Notes: a model not told the origin generated them from the sequence alone. Numbered from the stretch's first letter, positions 1-10,665 are shown. The stretch is DNA of 52,207 bases from Multifurca ochricompacta (GCA_022496185.1 WTXG01000248.1:1-52207); one strand, 5' to 3'. Numbers and translations are program-made.

Positions 1-2363
1 CATGTGTACCTGATTTGCTTCTAAAATGAGCCCCAGGTACTCTATGCGCGTTTGCTCAAAGGCGCATTTCCCCGGCTTAAGATAAAGATCCAATTTGCTG
101 AGTTTATCTAGGACGCGATGGACTTTGGACTGATGATCTCGGAGGTTATGATCGGTGTGGATTAAAATGTCATCCATGTAGACAGTGAACCAGGCTTTCC
201 CAGCTTCGTCTCGTTCGTTAAGTTCCTCTCTGAATTCCGCATTCATCATGGTCTGGAATGTTGCCGGAGAGTTTGTAAGTCCAAAGAACATAACGTTTGG
301 TTCGTACAGGCCGCGATTGGTCTTGAAAGCTGCCTTCCATCTATCCTCAGGGACTATTTGGATGTTGTTATACCCCAGCGGACATCCATCTTTGTGAATA
401 AAGTGCTGCCGCGGACGCGGTCGATAAGCTCGGGGATCAATGGTAATGGATAAGTGTTTCGGATCGTCCACTGATTTAATTTGCGATAGTCCTGGACCGG
501 TCTGAGTTTCCCATCCTTCTTCTTGATGAAGAAGAAGGGCGATGCGTATGGCGATTTTGACTCTTTAATATACCCCTTCTGTAGGTGCTCCTCTAGGAAT
601 TTGTTTAACGCGTCCTGTTCTCCTGGTCCCAGTGGGTAGATCTTACAATCTAGCGTCGACGGTGCATCTGGCTTTAATTCAATTCGGTGATCCCAAGGCC
701 GGGCCTCAGGGAATCGCTGCGCTTCCTGGTCGCTGAACACCTTCTGATGTCGATGGTATTCCTTCGGCACGATCTGATCCCAAGAGCGCTCAAGATTATC
801 TTTTGCTTTGATCGCTAATTCCTGAGCGATGTTCAATCTTCTAACGTGTGCTCCTGGTACGCTGAGTTGGATCGATTGCATCAAACGCCCTTGTGTCCAG
901 TTTATGAGCGGGTTACTAGCAGCGAACCAGGGATAGCCTAAGATCATTTGGTCTGTTCCGATCGACGCAACGTAGAATCGGTGTCGCTTAGATTGGTTGT
1001 CGGTAGTTATATCGAGATCCACATATTGATCAATGTTCGGGGTGGCATTAGGAGTTCCATCAGCGTTTCGTAATTTCTTGGGGATCGTGAGTCGTTTGGT
1101 CGGGAGTCGGTATTTGATGACTGTTCTGTGATTGATAAAATTCTCTGTTGCTCCACTATCAACAAGTGCCTCTATGCTGGCCTTCTCTTTCACACCATGG
1201 AGAGGGATAACCACATTCATTGCCCGGATAGGTGAGATGAATACATGATGTGAAACTATCGCTCGAATGAATGCCGCGCCATTCAAGCGATACAAAAAAT
1301 CCTCGTCATTTTTAAATTGACCCTGCAGTTCGAGGCGTTGGTCGTCGGTCATGGATTTCAAGGAAGCCGCGATTGCTGCGATATTCACTGTCGGCTTCGA
1401 GACGTTTGATCCGGTGGGTACCGTCGCAGTCGTCGGAGTGACGTTCGTGATAGTGGCGGTCCGGGTCGGGGCGGTCGTAGTTTGTCGTGGTGTTTTGTCT
1501 GGGCAATCTCTAACAAGATGTCCTCGGTGTCCACACTCAAAACATCGACCCTCTCTTCTATAACGTTCTTTGTCCTCCGTCTTTCTGTTTGTCCCGATGT
1601 CCATGGCATTCGGAGCGCGTCGTCGAGGGAGCGTGAACTTTACTCCTTGATTACTGTTTTGACTCGTGGTTGTTGTTTTGTTCCCAAGGAGGCTCTGGAT
1701 GAAGACCCAGTTCGCGTGGTATCTTCGAGCTGAATCCACTGTTTCGTCGAACGTCCGGGGGCTGCCCTGGGTAATCATAGTCTGCACGAGTCTCCGTGGT
1801 AATCCTTTCTGGAAGCTCTGCCGTGTTGCCGGGTCATCTAGGTGCAGCCCGGCCCGAGCTGCGAGATCTCGGAAATCGGCGATGTAATCGTCGATGTTTC
1901 CATTTGTCATTCGGAGTTTCTCTAACTCTCCTAGTGCTTTTTGCTCGGCGGTTTCATCGGCGAACGCCGCCTGAAACGTTTGTCGGAATTTCTCCCACGG
2001 GTGCGGCTCTTGAATTCTGACATGGGCTACATTGGCTAGCCACCTCGTCTGCTCCGTCACCCATCGGCTAATCTTGGGTCCTCTCATTAGGGCCAACACA
2101 TACGATATTCTGGAGATCTCGTTTTTTATGGCTGTCACTTGGCTATTCAGGAAGATGTGGAGCTCTACTTGAGCCCACCAATGCTCTGCCTCTCCTCGGT
2201 TTCCGTCAAAGAATGGGGGCGGTACCCCTTCTATTCGTCCTCCGGTCGTCTCATCTTTGGGTGTCGTGGTTGTTAGTAAGTCGGTGTATTCTCCTTCTGG
2301 GTCTTCTGGGTTAGCTGATCGCTGTCGTTGTCTAGGTTGGGGTTCATGAAATGTAGTCGACAT
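1..2363 (-). pseudogene. Gypsy-1 gag-pol (5' part), frameshifted in RT, runs off left edge
   Basis: Ty3/Gypsy polyprotein read from an ATG at 2363 leftward. In order: a retrotransposon gag domain (about residues 50-240), a CCHC zinc knuckle (CFECGHRGHLVRDC, about residues 272-286), an aspartic protease site (ALVDSGATENF, about residue 396), then the start of reverse transcriptase (KGYIKESKSPYASPFFF; KMDVRWG). Gag and Pol share one frame, unlike Gypsy-A and B. The open frame ends at 354 just after MDVRWG: compared with the same motif in Gypsy-A, one G is missing from a G-run near 374-377. The RT continues in the next frame down to base 1 and includes YMDDIL near 165-180. RNase H and integrase lie outside the window. 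Gypsy identity is certain; the break may be a true mutation or an assembly error in a homopolymer. Confidence 0.93.
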
Positions 2364-2597
2364 TGGGCTCGGGTTTGACTCTGCCGGTAGCGCTACAAAT
2401 AACGGTTTGAAGGATTCGTTCGGTTGGTGGGATTTGGTGTGTTTAATTCAGTTTCTTCTGGGAGCTATTCTGACTGCTTCAATCTGTCCTAGGTTGTGGG
2501 GATGAACGTGGTACTACGTCCCTTGGAAGAGGTCGACCGCGAGGCGTGTATGTCGAAAATATCCCCTAAGAGGTGCGTTCTCCTCTTGTAACTCTAA

Positions 2598-3251
2598 TCA
2601 GTGTGCGTTTCTCTTTTTAGCTCCGGGTCGATGTCGTTGATCAATCGGACAGGAGGTCGTCACGGTCGCAAGGGTTGTTTCGATAGATGTCAATGAAGAT
2701 ACCTGGAGCAGTCCTGCTTCCAGTCGGGGTTCAGTTGGTTCGGTGTCGTGTGGGGTGATATCGGTCGGGGAGTCGCTTGCCAGAAGGGCGAGGCGGTTTC
2801 GGTTTTCAGGTAAGGCGCTTTCAATGTCTAGCGCTACTGATCTGTCTGTTAAGTTTCGATCCCGAGATTGGTATTCGAGGGACGCGTCGTCTGTCGAAGG
2901 GTTCTGCGGCTCTCGCGCGGAGTGGGATGTTGTCGTTTGGGGATTCGGGGAAGGGGGAGGAGTCGTCCGAAGGCGTCCGAGGTTCCCTAGCGGAATAAGA
3001 CGTCTTCGTTTAGGGTTCGGGCAAGGGAGCGCGTCGTTGCCGCCTTGTGGGTCTGGGTGAGTCTCTTCCTTCTTAAGTTCTGGGCCGGCGATCAGGATCG
3101 CTGGCGTCTGGGTGTCGGGGATCGAGTTTCGCGGGTGTCTGGTGTCGGGGCGAGGGACGCGTCGTCGTCGCCTCGTGCGTTCGGTAAGTTCTTTTCTTTC
3201 TAAATTCTGTAAGTCTGTTCTAATGTCACAGCCAGGTCTCTGCTGTGTCAA
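2598..3251 (-). CDS. possible leader ORF of Gypsy-1 (217 aa, unrecognised)
   Basis: An open frame of 217 codons spans the region between the 5' LTR and gag of Gypsy-1. Its ATG lies in the LTR (inside the predicted transcript) and it reads across the primer-binding site. The product is arginine- and proline-rich with basic runs (RRRRR; PKRRR) and no family that I recognise. It could be an upstream ORF, or simply chance openness in GC-rich leader DNA: an opposite-strand frame is also open for 105 codons at 2743-3060. I infer no function. Confidence 0.25.
   Translation of the reverse strand: MTQQRPGCDIRTDLQNLERKELTERTRRRRRVPRPDTRHPRNSIPDTQTPAILIAGPELKKEETHPDPQGGNDALPCPNPKRRRLIPLGNLGRLRTTPPPSPNPQTTTSHSAREPQNPSTDDASLEYQSRDRNLTDRSVALDIESALPENRNRLALLASDSPTDITPHDTEPTEPRLEAGLLQVSSLTSIETTLATVTTSCPIDQRHRPGAKKRNAH
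3210..3221 (-). promoter_or_regulatory. self-priming primer-binding site of Gypsy-1
   Basis: Two bases inside the LTR edge, 12 nt (AGAACAGACTTA on the minus strand) are the exact complement of 12 nt in the LTR at 3562-3573. That LTR segment begins about 34 nt after a TATTTAA box (3600-3606, minus strand), so it should be the 5' end of the mRNA. No TGG for a tRNA 3' end follows the LTR. This is the geometry of Tf1-type self-priming; that it is used here is inference. Confidence 0.65.
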
Positions 3252-3867
3252 GGGTCGTTCTGGTCAAGCCCCTTCAAGATATGGAGTATCTGCAAGGTCA
3301 AAACTGTCAAGGACAAGTCGGTTCCAGGATCAAGGTCAAGACTATCAAAGGCAAGTCAAGTCAGGGTGTCAAGGCGAACCACAGAGGGCCGCGGTCAGGT
3401 TTCAAGGCCCACACAAAGTAGGAGGGGCACGCGTGCAAGAGGCGAGTCGAAGCAGTGGCAATAAGCCCTGCTGGAGGTCTGGGGTGAAGGCTTCCTAAGT
3501 TGCAGCTTAGGAAGTTCAAGGGGATTCTGGTGAAGAACAGTAGACCTGTATTAGATACAAGAGAACAGACTTAAGGTCTGTCTCTCCAATATGTCCTGCT
3601 TAAATACATGTACTCTAGTGTCTTGTAAGTAAAGTAGAAGATTCAATATAGTAGTAAATGTCCATGTGAATCTCCAGTGGAGATTGAGACAGGAAATATA
3701 AGTGGTGTTGCACCCACTCCAGAAGCGAATGAGTGTCAATCCCAATCAGTCTAAGAAGTCCGAAAATCAGATAAAGAAAGATCATCAGCTCCAGTCACAT
3801 GACTCGGAGCGAGAAGTCGAAACGTTGAAACAAAAGTCGAACGCGCGCGGCTCGAAAAACCGTCACA
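3224..3867 (-). repeat. 5' LTR of Gypsy-1 (about 644 bp)
   Basis: The inner edge TGTCACAGCCAGG (plus strand) matches the end of the solo LTR at 5529-6104 in inverse orientation. The two share the TSS-proximal block (TAAGTCTGTTCT and the stretch to CCCCTTGAAC). The outer edge is placed at 3867 because the minus strand there reads TGTGACGGTTT, the same first 11 nt as the solo LTR. The TATA-like TATTTAA is at 3600-3606. An inverted repeat (GAACAGAC/GTCTGT) sits at the predicted transcription start. The outer edge is less certain, since GTCACA recurs several times just beyond it and the partner LTR is outside the window. Confidence 0.6.
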
Positions 3868-5242
3868 AAACGTCACACGCGCGTCACACGCGCGTCGCAG
3901 GTTGTCACATCGACAATAAGCGTCACATTAAAGGTCCACAAGGCTACTGATTGTCACAGGAGCTCAAGATGGGGAACATCTGAGCCGGACTAGCTAGGGT
4001 ATATATACATGCTGGTACTAGCTTAGTCATCCATTCTTATCAGTCTTATCTAGACGCTCGTGGTTCTGGACGTGTGACTATGGAACCTTCCATCAGAACC
4101 AGTGCCACCGTCTTCCCATGTCAACTAAGGTTCAGGGTCCTTCTGTACATGAGGCATCAAACCTTACTGTCACGTGATCTGCTTCTGTACCTCATGCCAT
4201 ATCTGTCTTCTGGACTTCGGCATGGGACATCATGACTAAGCCGGCGATGTCCTTGTGGACCCCGTGCGGCTACTGTCACTGCTTGTGTGTCCCCCACATC
4301 TTGCTGTCTGTCGGGTATGCTGGGTAGGTTGTAACACTTCTGATGTATTGGGGGTCTAAGGTCTCTAGGCTGAAGGCTCAAGAGGTCAAATCTAGGGTTG
4401 TACAAACTGTCTACAGGGTCTTATATACTGTATGGGGATCTGGTTTGTAGCTAATCAGGAACAGGGTCAGAGTCCTTATCATCCAATAGCAGATAAGATG
4501 TCAAATATAGTCCATGATAAGGATAAGCCTTATCAGAAGCATAATCATGTGGGACAGCCCCACAGGAGTCATATCAGTGTGGGAGGATTCCCACCAGGGT
4601 CAGGGGTAAATGGGGAGATAACAGGTCCCACAGGAGTCAGGGTGGATGTGGGAATACTCCCACAGGAATCAGAGAAGCAAATGATAAGCCAGATGGGCCA
4701 TGTGATCAGAAAGGGGTAAATGATCAGATGAAGATGCTGTGATCAGGGTCAGGGATCACATGGTCCAAAGTCACATGGTCAGGGATCACATGGTCAAGGA
4801 TCACATGGCCAAGGGTCACATGGCCAGGAGTCACATGACTGGCAGAGGGTCAAGTACAAGCCAAAGTCATCTAGTTGTCTGGACTGGTCAGATTGGCAGG
4901 GACAGTGTCAGGGGTTCCTATGGGTGTCAAGCACAGGGATAGGGTCAGGAGCAGTGGCCAAGGCATAAGCCAAGGCAGCAAGGAAGGGTGGTGTACATCC
5001 AACAGTGTAGCAGCTTAACTACCAGCAGGTTAGGTGTAAATGGTGGCATGGGAGGTCAGTCCTATGAACAATGTCACAGGAATCAGGGTAGGGTCCTGGG
5101 CACACAGGCCACAGGCATCAAGGAAGGTCCCAAGGCAACAGGCCAAGGGCATCAAAGAGTGGTCCAGAGAAGGAGGAGATCAAGGATAGTGCAAGGAATC
5201 AGGCATGGTGTACAGGGTTAGGAAAAGAGTAGGGTCGTAACA
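3868..5242. repeat. unidentified inserted element X, probably LTR or UTR sequence
   Basis: No convincing protein is encoded. The right end is sharp: the Copia C1 frame stops at 5243 and the minus strand of X starts TGTTACGACCC, like the TGTTAC starts of the Gypsy-A and B LTRs, so X ends at 5242. The left part is hidden by the Gypsy-1 insertion. Within it are GTCACA/CGCG repeats (3860-3950), a TATA-like stretch (TATATATA near 4000), short hairpins of the form TGTGGG...CCCACA (4548-4665) and a CACATG minisatellite (about 4740-4850). It reads like promoter-bearing LTR DNA of another retrotransposon, but I cannot assign it. Confidence 0.4.
4740..4850. repeat. short imperfect tandem repeat around TCACATGG
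   Basis: About six tandem units of 15-20 bp, each with the core TCACATG followed by GTC or GCC, in element X. The same CACATG/CATGTG hexamer recurs in the upstream half of LTR D (about 32275-32385). It may be a transcription-factor site array; no function is shown. Confidence 0.6.
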
Positions 5243-5528
5243 ATCCCTTTGACCATCCCCTTTTGCATCATTTGGAGAACGGCATTGACATTTAGATGAC
5301 CAAGGCAGCGGTGCCAGGTGTGTAAGTCAGTTTTTGCCACTGAGTTTTGTGCAACTAAAGCGACTTCATCATCGGGGTTAGCCTCATCCCCTTCATCTGG
5401 GAAAATATTGACTTGAGCAATCTGGACTCTCTCCAGGACTACAGTGTGGGCATCCATCATGTAGAGGTTGCCTTCGAGGCGTCCCTCACAGGTAAGCACT
5501 CCAGTCTGACTGTAGATCTGGCAGGAAT
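5243..5528 (-). pseudogene. Copia C1 pol fragment (GAG-pre-integrase domain)
   Basis: Continuation of the Copia polyprotein that starts at 7355. It encodes the pre-integrase domain: CEGRLEGNLYMMD, then the histidine/cysteine region TWHRCLGHLNV. It is cut at 5243 by element X, so integrase, RT and RNase H are not in the window. Taking out the solo LTR (5529-6104) and one TSD copy joins this piece to the gag-protease piece without a frame change. Confidence 0.85.
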
Positions 5529-6104
5529 TGTGACGGTTTGATTATCCTTTCTTTTCTTCTTGACTGTCTGGAATGACTGCATGGGCTGTATCAGCTGATC
5601 TATCTAACTAGGTTAACTGACTGTATATCACAGAGGGCGCAACCCCTCTGTTGCTTGTTTGTGTCTTGGTCTAGCCCATCCTTTGTACTTACATGACGTA
5701 GTTTGACATAGCCATGAGATCACTATGACATAGTTATGATATCATTCTACTATATCTACATCACTTTATCTTACTGGCTAGACCCTTATCTCTGATAGCG
5801 ACTGGACTGTATTTAACCTATGTAGTTCTGAGACGAACAGACTCTAAGTCTGTTCTCCTGTGCCAATACAGGTGTTTCCTTGACTCACAGAAAGATTCCC
5901 CTTGAACCCTCTTAAGCTGCGACTTAGAGGGACTTCGAACCCCAGTAGCTTGTGACAGGACTTAGTGTCGCTGTTCGATCCTGTATCTCGCACGTGCCCC
6001 TCTATCTTGTGTGGGCTTAACTCAACTTAGTTGTGGTCTTGATCCTGACTTAGTTACCTTGAATCTGAACGACTCTCTGACACGGCACGCACCTGGCTGT
6101 GACA
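5529..6104 (+). mobile_element. solo LTR (Gypsy-1-related, 576 bp) inside Copia C1
   Basis: It starts TGTGACGG, ends GGCTGTGACA, and is flanked by the 5-bp duplication GGAAT (5524-5528 and 6105-6109). A TATTTAA box lies at 5810-5816, followed by GAACAGACT-CTA-AGTCTGTTC, a perfect 9-bp hairpin at the predicted start of transcription (near 5846). It is related to the Gypsy-1 LTR, in opposite orientation. It lacks any internal region, as left by LTR-LTR recombination. Confidence 0.92.
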
Positions 6105-7355
6105 GGAATTCTTGGCAAAACACACATTGGCTCCATGACTGGCAAGTTGAGCAACAGATAAAAGATTTCCGTGTAGTTTGGGGACATGTAGGACATCTTG
6201 GAGAATGGCATCACTCCACTTCCCATTTGCTGTCATTCGGACATGGATGCGACCAATGCCGGTGCTGAGGATGCTGCTGTTGTCGCCTAAGACAATTTTT
6301 ACTGGGTTGGTGAGTGTTTTGAAATTGAAAAACCAGTTCTGATGGGAGCACATGGTATGTGAAGCTCCAGAATCGATAATCCATTGCTGATTTAGATCGA
6401 CGCGTGACAATAGGGCTTGAAGCACTTTGAACAGGAGTACAGGGCTGTCCCCTTGCAGTGCACTGTTGCTGGCAGGTGCCTGGTCTCCAGTTACTGTGAC
6501 TTTGGCTGTAGTGTTGGGAGATTTCTGCATATCATCTCTGGTGCCACTCGCTTTGGCCTCATTTTCCTTTTCCAGCTTCCAACACTCTTCCACCACATGG
6601 CCATGCTTCTTACAGTGAGTGCAGTGTTTCTTTGTCTTCTCCTCCTCTGACTTTCCCTTTTTAGCTGTATTTGCTGAGCGTGTGAAGTAAGCGGTCACTC
6701 CAAGGCCTGATTCTTGGACACGATGTTGTTTGTCAAGAATTATTTGTGACTTGACATGCTCAATGGTAAGGGAAGATGGATTGGACATAGAAAGGATGGT
6801 TTTTAGGGTGGATAGGGAGGTAGGGAGTGAGGAGATGATTGCAAAAGTGATGAGCTTGTCATCCAATGGCAAGCCAATGTTGGATATGGTATGGGCAGCC
6901 CTGACTATGGCATTTATCTGGGGCTCGAGTGATTCTGTGTCTGAGAGGGTGGAGTGGAAGACATCGTTGATAAGGTAAACAATCTTCTGCTCTCCTTTGC
7001 CTTCATAGCGGACTAATAGCTTCTCCCAGCATTCCTTGGCCATCTTCACATACAGGACTGTACTCAGGGGTTCATCCTTGAGCGTCAATGATATTTGTGC
7101 TTGTGCTTCGCTATCTTTGGATGCCCATTCCTCCTGTATTTCAGGAGGTGCTGTGGCATCTGGCTGAGGCTCTGATCCATCAACCACAGGCCACAATCTC
7201 TGCAGTTTCAGGACCATCTGAACTCTGTACTTCCAGAATGTGAAGTTTCCACCATCATCTTCCAAGGAGGGTATGTCATATTGACATGCTCCTTTTGAGT
7301 TTGCTGCAGGTGATGCTGCTGCCACTTTGGGTGCCACTGTGCTGGGGGAACTCAT
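6105..7355 (-). pseudogene. Copia C1 gag and protease
   Basis: Starts at ATG 7355 (MSSPSTVAPKV). The order is: gag of the Copia type (YDIPSLEDDGGNFTFWKYRV, about residues 27-46), a CCHC knuckle (CTHCKKHGHVVEECW, about residues 243-257), and the protease signature WIIDSGASHTMC. It ends where the solo LTR is inserted (6104); downstream codons before the insertion are open. A half-tRNA type primer-binding site lies upstream at 7414-7429. It is inactive because of the insertion and because the 3' two-thirds are displaced. Confidence 0.92.
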
Positions 7356-7413
7356 TGCTTATAGTGTGTGGTGGTTTTCTGTCTGGTGTGTATTCTGGTT
7401 GGATTTAGAGCAA

Positions 7414-7429
7414 CTCAGGTCTCATAATC
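7414..7429 (-). promoter_or_regulatory. primer-binding site of Copia C1 (iMet half-tRNA type)
   Basis: The minus strand directly after the LTR reads GATTATGAGACCTGAG. This resembles GGTTATGAGCCCTG, the complement of the initiator-tRNA anticodon stem-loop used by Copia-type elements that prime from a cleaved tRNA. There are two mismatches in 14. Confidence 0.6.
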
Positions 7430-7636
7430 TGTAGCGAGCTATGAAAGTGTAGCTCAGTCTTTGGGATAGAAAGACTATATAATTTGATAATACCTATGAA
7501 AGTGTAGCTACACAAATGAATCAGTAAAGGAAAGATGCAGCTACAACACAAGGAGTACTGACCTCAGTCTTTGGGATAGAAAGACTGAGGTTCCTAACTA
7601 CGCTACTAAGTTCTTTTGTAAGAGTGAAGTATAACA
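7430..7636 (-). repeat. 5' LTR of Copia C1 with split and unsplit copies of its leader
   Basis: Begins on the minus strand with TGTTATAC (7636) and ends CTCGCTACA (7430), next to the primer-binding site. It contains a 38-nt block twice. Copy 1 is split: exon-like part 7563-7586, GT...TAG segment 7508-7562 (55 nt, starts GTCAGT, contains ACTGAT), second part 7494-7507. Copy 2 at 7439-7476 is the exact join of both parts. The stretch from the end of copy 1 to the end of copy 2 (7493 down to 7439) also starts GT and ends TAG (55 nt). A weak TATA (TACAAAA) lies 34 nt upstream of copy 1. Copy 1 forms a 12-bp hairpin that includes the GT. The outer LTR edge is inferred. Confidence 0.65.
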
Positions 7637-8311
7637 AATAGACATGAAAATTTGCATGACCTGCATGCTCTGAATATTGCGTTGATGCAGTGATGATCGG
7701 ATCTGGGCCGCCATCTCTGGTATCAATTGGCTGTGTGCTATGGCTGCACTTCCAACAAGTATGACCCAACCCTCCCTGACAATCACATGCTGAATGGTTC
7801 CTTGGATGTAATCGCAGCTATCCGGACACTTGCAATCAAGGTTTGTTGTATTATCCCTCACACAATTCTCTAACTTGCTATAGATTCAGTCATCTGGACA
7901 GCATGTTGAAGCATTCCAGAAGCTACAAATTGAATATGGCCTTCAACACCCACTCAAAATACCACTTCACAGCAACATTCAGTGGGGTACTGCCCATTGC
8001 ATGCTCAGTGTAGCCTACAAACTCCACCAGGTATGCTGAGAGTTCATTTCCTATCTATTCTTCATCTAAACAAGTAATAGCCTATCAATCTATTTGTTGC
8101 AAGTGCTGACCATCAATATGGCCCTATCACAACAATCCAATCCAATGGCTGGGTCTCTAAGCATATAACATGGTCAGCATTCACACTCTCCGAGACTGAC
8201 TGGGAACGGGTGAAGGAAGCGTGTGAGATTCTGGTGGTATGTGAACTGTAAGTAATCATTGCAATGAAACTGACTCACTCTCACAATCCAGGACTCCAAC
8301 CGAATTCAACA

Positions 8312-8833
8312 TGTCGAACAGGCATGAGGCGCAGCATACTGACTGTGAGGTTAGTGTGTTAGGCTAGAAACAAGTTATACTTCAGAGATGAAGAAAACTC
8401 TATATTACTATACTACACACCTAGAAACAAGTTATCTACAAGAGACGGTTAGTTAGAGGTAAAGTAGTAAGTAGAGAGAGTGGGACTTACACTTCAGAGA
8501 TGAAGAAAACTCTGAAGTGTAAGAGACAAAACAGACACCCTTATATACCCATAGGGGCCAGGGGAAATGGTCTGTGCACACTGGGAGTAAGTCCACAAGT
8601 GCCAGACAAAGTCCAAACAATAAACAAGAGGGAATAAGGCCATTGGCCAGTAAGGTATCACATGCTTGTACATCATTACTAAGGTACATCAGTCAGCTAC
8701 TGTGGAATGTGAGAAAGAAAGTAATAATGATATGATAAAAAGTCCAAGACTCCGGAATCTAATCTAATCCTCAAAGTAGCTAATCTGATCACCTGATGCC
8801 TGAAGCATCACCGAACACATCCTGTGTTCAACA
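8312..8833 (-). mobile_element. solo Copia LTR (C2-type) in the hAT gene
   Basis: Flanked by TSD CAACA (8307-8311 and 8834-8838). TATATAA lies at 8541-8547 (minus). Copy 1 of the leader block starts 34 nt downstream: part 8491-8513, then GTAAGT...TAG segment 8436-8490 (55 nt, branch-like CTAAC), then part 8421-8435. The intron-less copy is 8364-8401 (38 nt, identical). The second GT...TAG segment is 8364-8420 (57 nt). A 14-bp hairpin (CTTACACTTCAGAG arms) covers the GTAAG donor. Confidence 0.9.
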
Positions 8834-9271
8834 CAACAAACCTTCTCTGCTGAAAAGCAGCCAACATTGTGGTGAGCCCTACCTGCAATTGAAGAGCTTC
8901 AAATGGCTTGGGAAGCCAAATGCCACAATCCATGTTTTGCTGTGTACCGAACTGCAATCATTGATGGACTTGCAAAGCTTAACAAATATTACTCATGGTT
9001 TGATGAGAAGCCTGCATACATATTAGCTCTTGGTATGTTCATTTCAATAACTAGTATGTGATCTTTCTGACATTGATACACAGTCCTACATCCATACTTC
9101 AAGCTGGCATACATTAATTTGGCATGGGGGGGTGCAGAGGAACAGGAAGCAGAGCATCGAATGGGGAACCAAGAGGCAAAGAACTGGCAGGAGGAGGCAC
9201 AGAATATACTTGAGAACATGGTATGCCCCGCACTTCTACTGATATTCCCACTCTGGCTAATTATGGTGCTA

Positions 9272-9864
9272 TGTTACATCCAGTGTGGGATGTTCCACAC
9301 GACTTGTGTGACAGTGTTTGTTTGTGATCGGATAAGAGACCAATAAGGTCCCTTGGAGTTGCATATGAGAAGTCAAAGTCAAAGAGGCTGTACTCTAAGA
9401 TGATGTTAAATGGAAAGTACCAAAAGTACTGAGATGGTCGAGTCAAAGCATTCAAAGGAGAGTCCAGAAGACAAGCACCGATGTATTCAATAAGTTGAGT
9501 CTGAGGTCTACAATGTAGTTACAGCAGACTTATATACGTAATCAAATGAGCATCTAAAGATAAGATATTGGAGAGTCATGTGGGCCCAAATATATGAAAG
9601 TGGAGGGCGTAAAGCCTGGCTTCTGATAGGGAATTAAGTAAGTGTCCGGTCGTAAAGATAAAGAGATAGAGAGATAAGGAGATAAGGGTCAATCATAGAC
9701 AAACAGTAAGTACACAAGTCCAATTAACAGTCACAGGGATGGAAGTAATGCATGTGAGGGGTTCCAGGAGGGAGATGTAATGAGAAAGTGTAACATAGGA
9801 GGGCAAGTGGGGTCTTTGTTGGGAAGGGTGAAGAAAAGTGGGGTACTAGGCCCTGGTCGTAACA
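9272..9864 (-). mobile_element. solo Gypsy-A-type LTR in the hAT gene
   Basis: 593 bp, TGTTAC...GTAACA, flanked by TSD TGCTA (9267-9271 and 9865-9869). It is a diverged inverse copy of the Gypsy-A LTR. The self-priming leader AGACTCGACTT is here AGACTCAACTT, a CpG-to-CpA change. Confidence 0.92.
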
Positions 9865-10665
9865 TGCTAGATGGAACGACACTGGAAGGCCAGCTCAATG
9901 ACACTAACTACACCAACCAAATCCACTAGCAATATGATGCAATGCAATGATGAATCCATTTTATCTGAGTTTGATCGCCATTGCTTGGCCCTGCTCTCTA
10001 ACCAAGCTAAAGATGAAGGATGGCAATCAGAGATGCACTGATATTTGAAGGACCTACCAGCTGATGTTACGAAGGATACAGATATAGTGAAATGGTGGCA
10101 GGTACACTGGCATTGCACACTGATTGTAATCAATTACACTGATTATGATTTGTTACAGAACAATGGGGTACTATATCCCACCCTCCGCCATATTGCACTC
10201 AACTACCTCCCCTGTCAAGCTTCATCAGTACCTTGTGAACATCTTTTTTCAGCTGGGGGTGAAGTTGCAACAAAACGACGTGCTCAACTTGGGGCAGCAT
10301 GGTTTGAAGAACTGCAGATGATGAAATTTGCTTGGAGGAACAACATCGGGGATCTTGCAGCCTGGAACTCGGCACAGGTAGAAGAGATTGATCATGAGAT
10401 GAGAGAGTACAAAGATATGCTGGTTGCTGATCAGGACTTTGAGGAATGGGATAAATTGGCAGACATGTTCATTATTTAGAGTAGGGTGGTTTTACTTTCT
10501 CTTTGTTCTCAACCCATACTATATTAATATTATAATATATAAATGTATCACTTGTTTTGTTATTATTACAGTATTGGTAGCATCAATGCCAACTTGCGAA
10601 CAAGAGGTTCAAACTGAAAGCAATTTGACTATTCTAGCAATGCATGTGTGACCCATCGAACAGAC

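Larger units (their letters stand above)
7637..10479 (+). pseudogene. hAT transposase gene, intron-bearing, broken by two solo LTRs
   Basis: Exons of a hAT transposase can be followed. One ends YDPTLPDNHMLNG...TLAIK, followed by a GT...TAG intron. The next carries SSGQHVEAFQKLQ and NIQWGTAHCML, then introns after YKLHQ and after CEILV. Next come KYYSWFDEKPAYILAL, an intron (GTATGT...ACAG near 9020-9072) and LHPYFKLAYI. The C-terminal dimerisation domain is DIVKWW, intron 10102-10158 (57 nt), then YPTLRHIALNYLPCQASS and CEHLFSAGGEVATKRRAQLG, ending at the TAG at 10477-10479. At least two nonsense TGAs are seen (in TLW*ALPAIEELQ, and before YLKDLP). Solo LTRs interrupt it at 8312-8833 and 9272-9864. 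The 5' end is lost at the Copia C1 border. Confidence 0.88.

Noticed and set aside
3224..5242. A single 2-kb LTR for Gypsy-1
   Set aside because: It has TG...CA ends, but homology with the 576-bp solo LTR places the LTR start near 3867. The rest is better read as a separate element X, though this is not settled.
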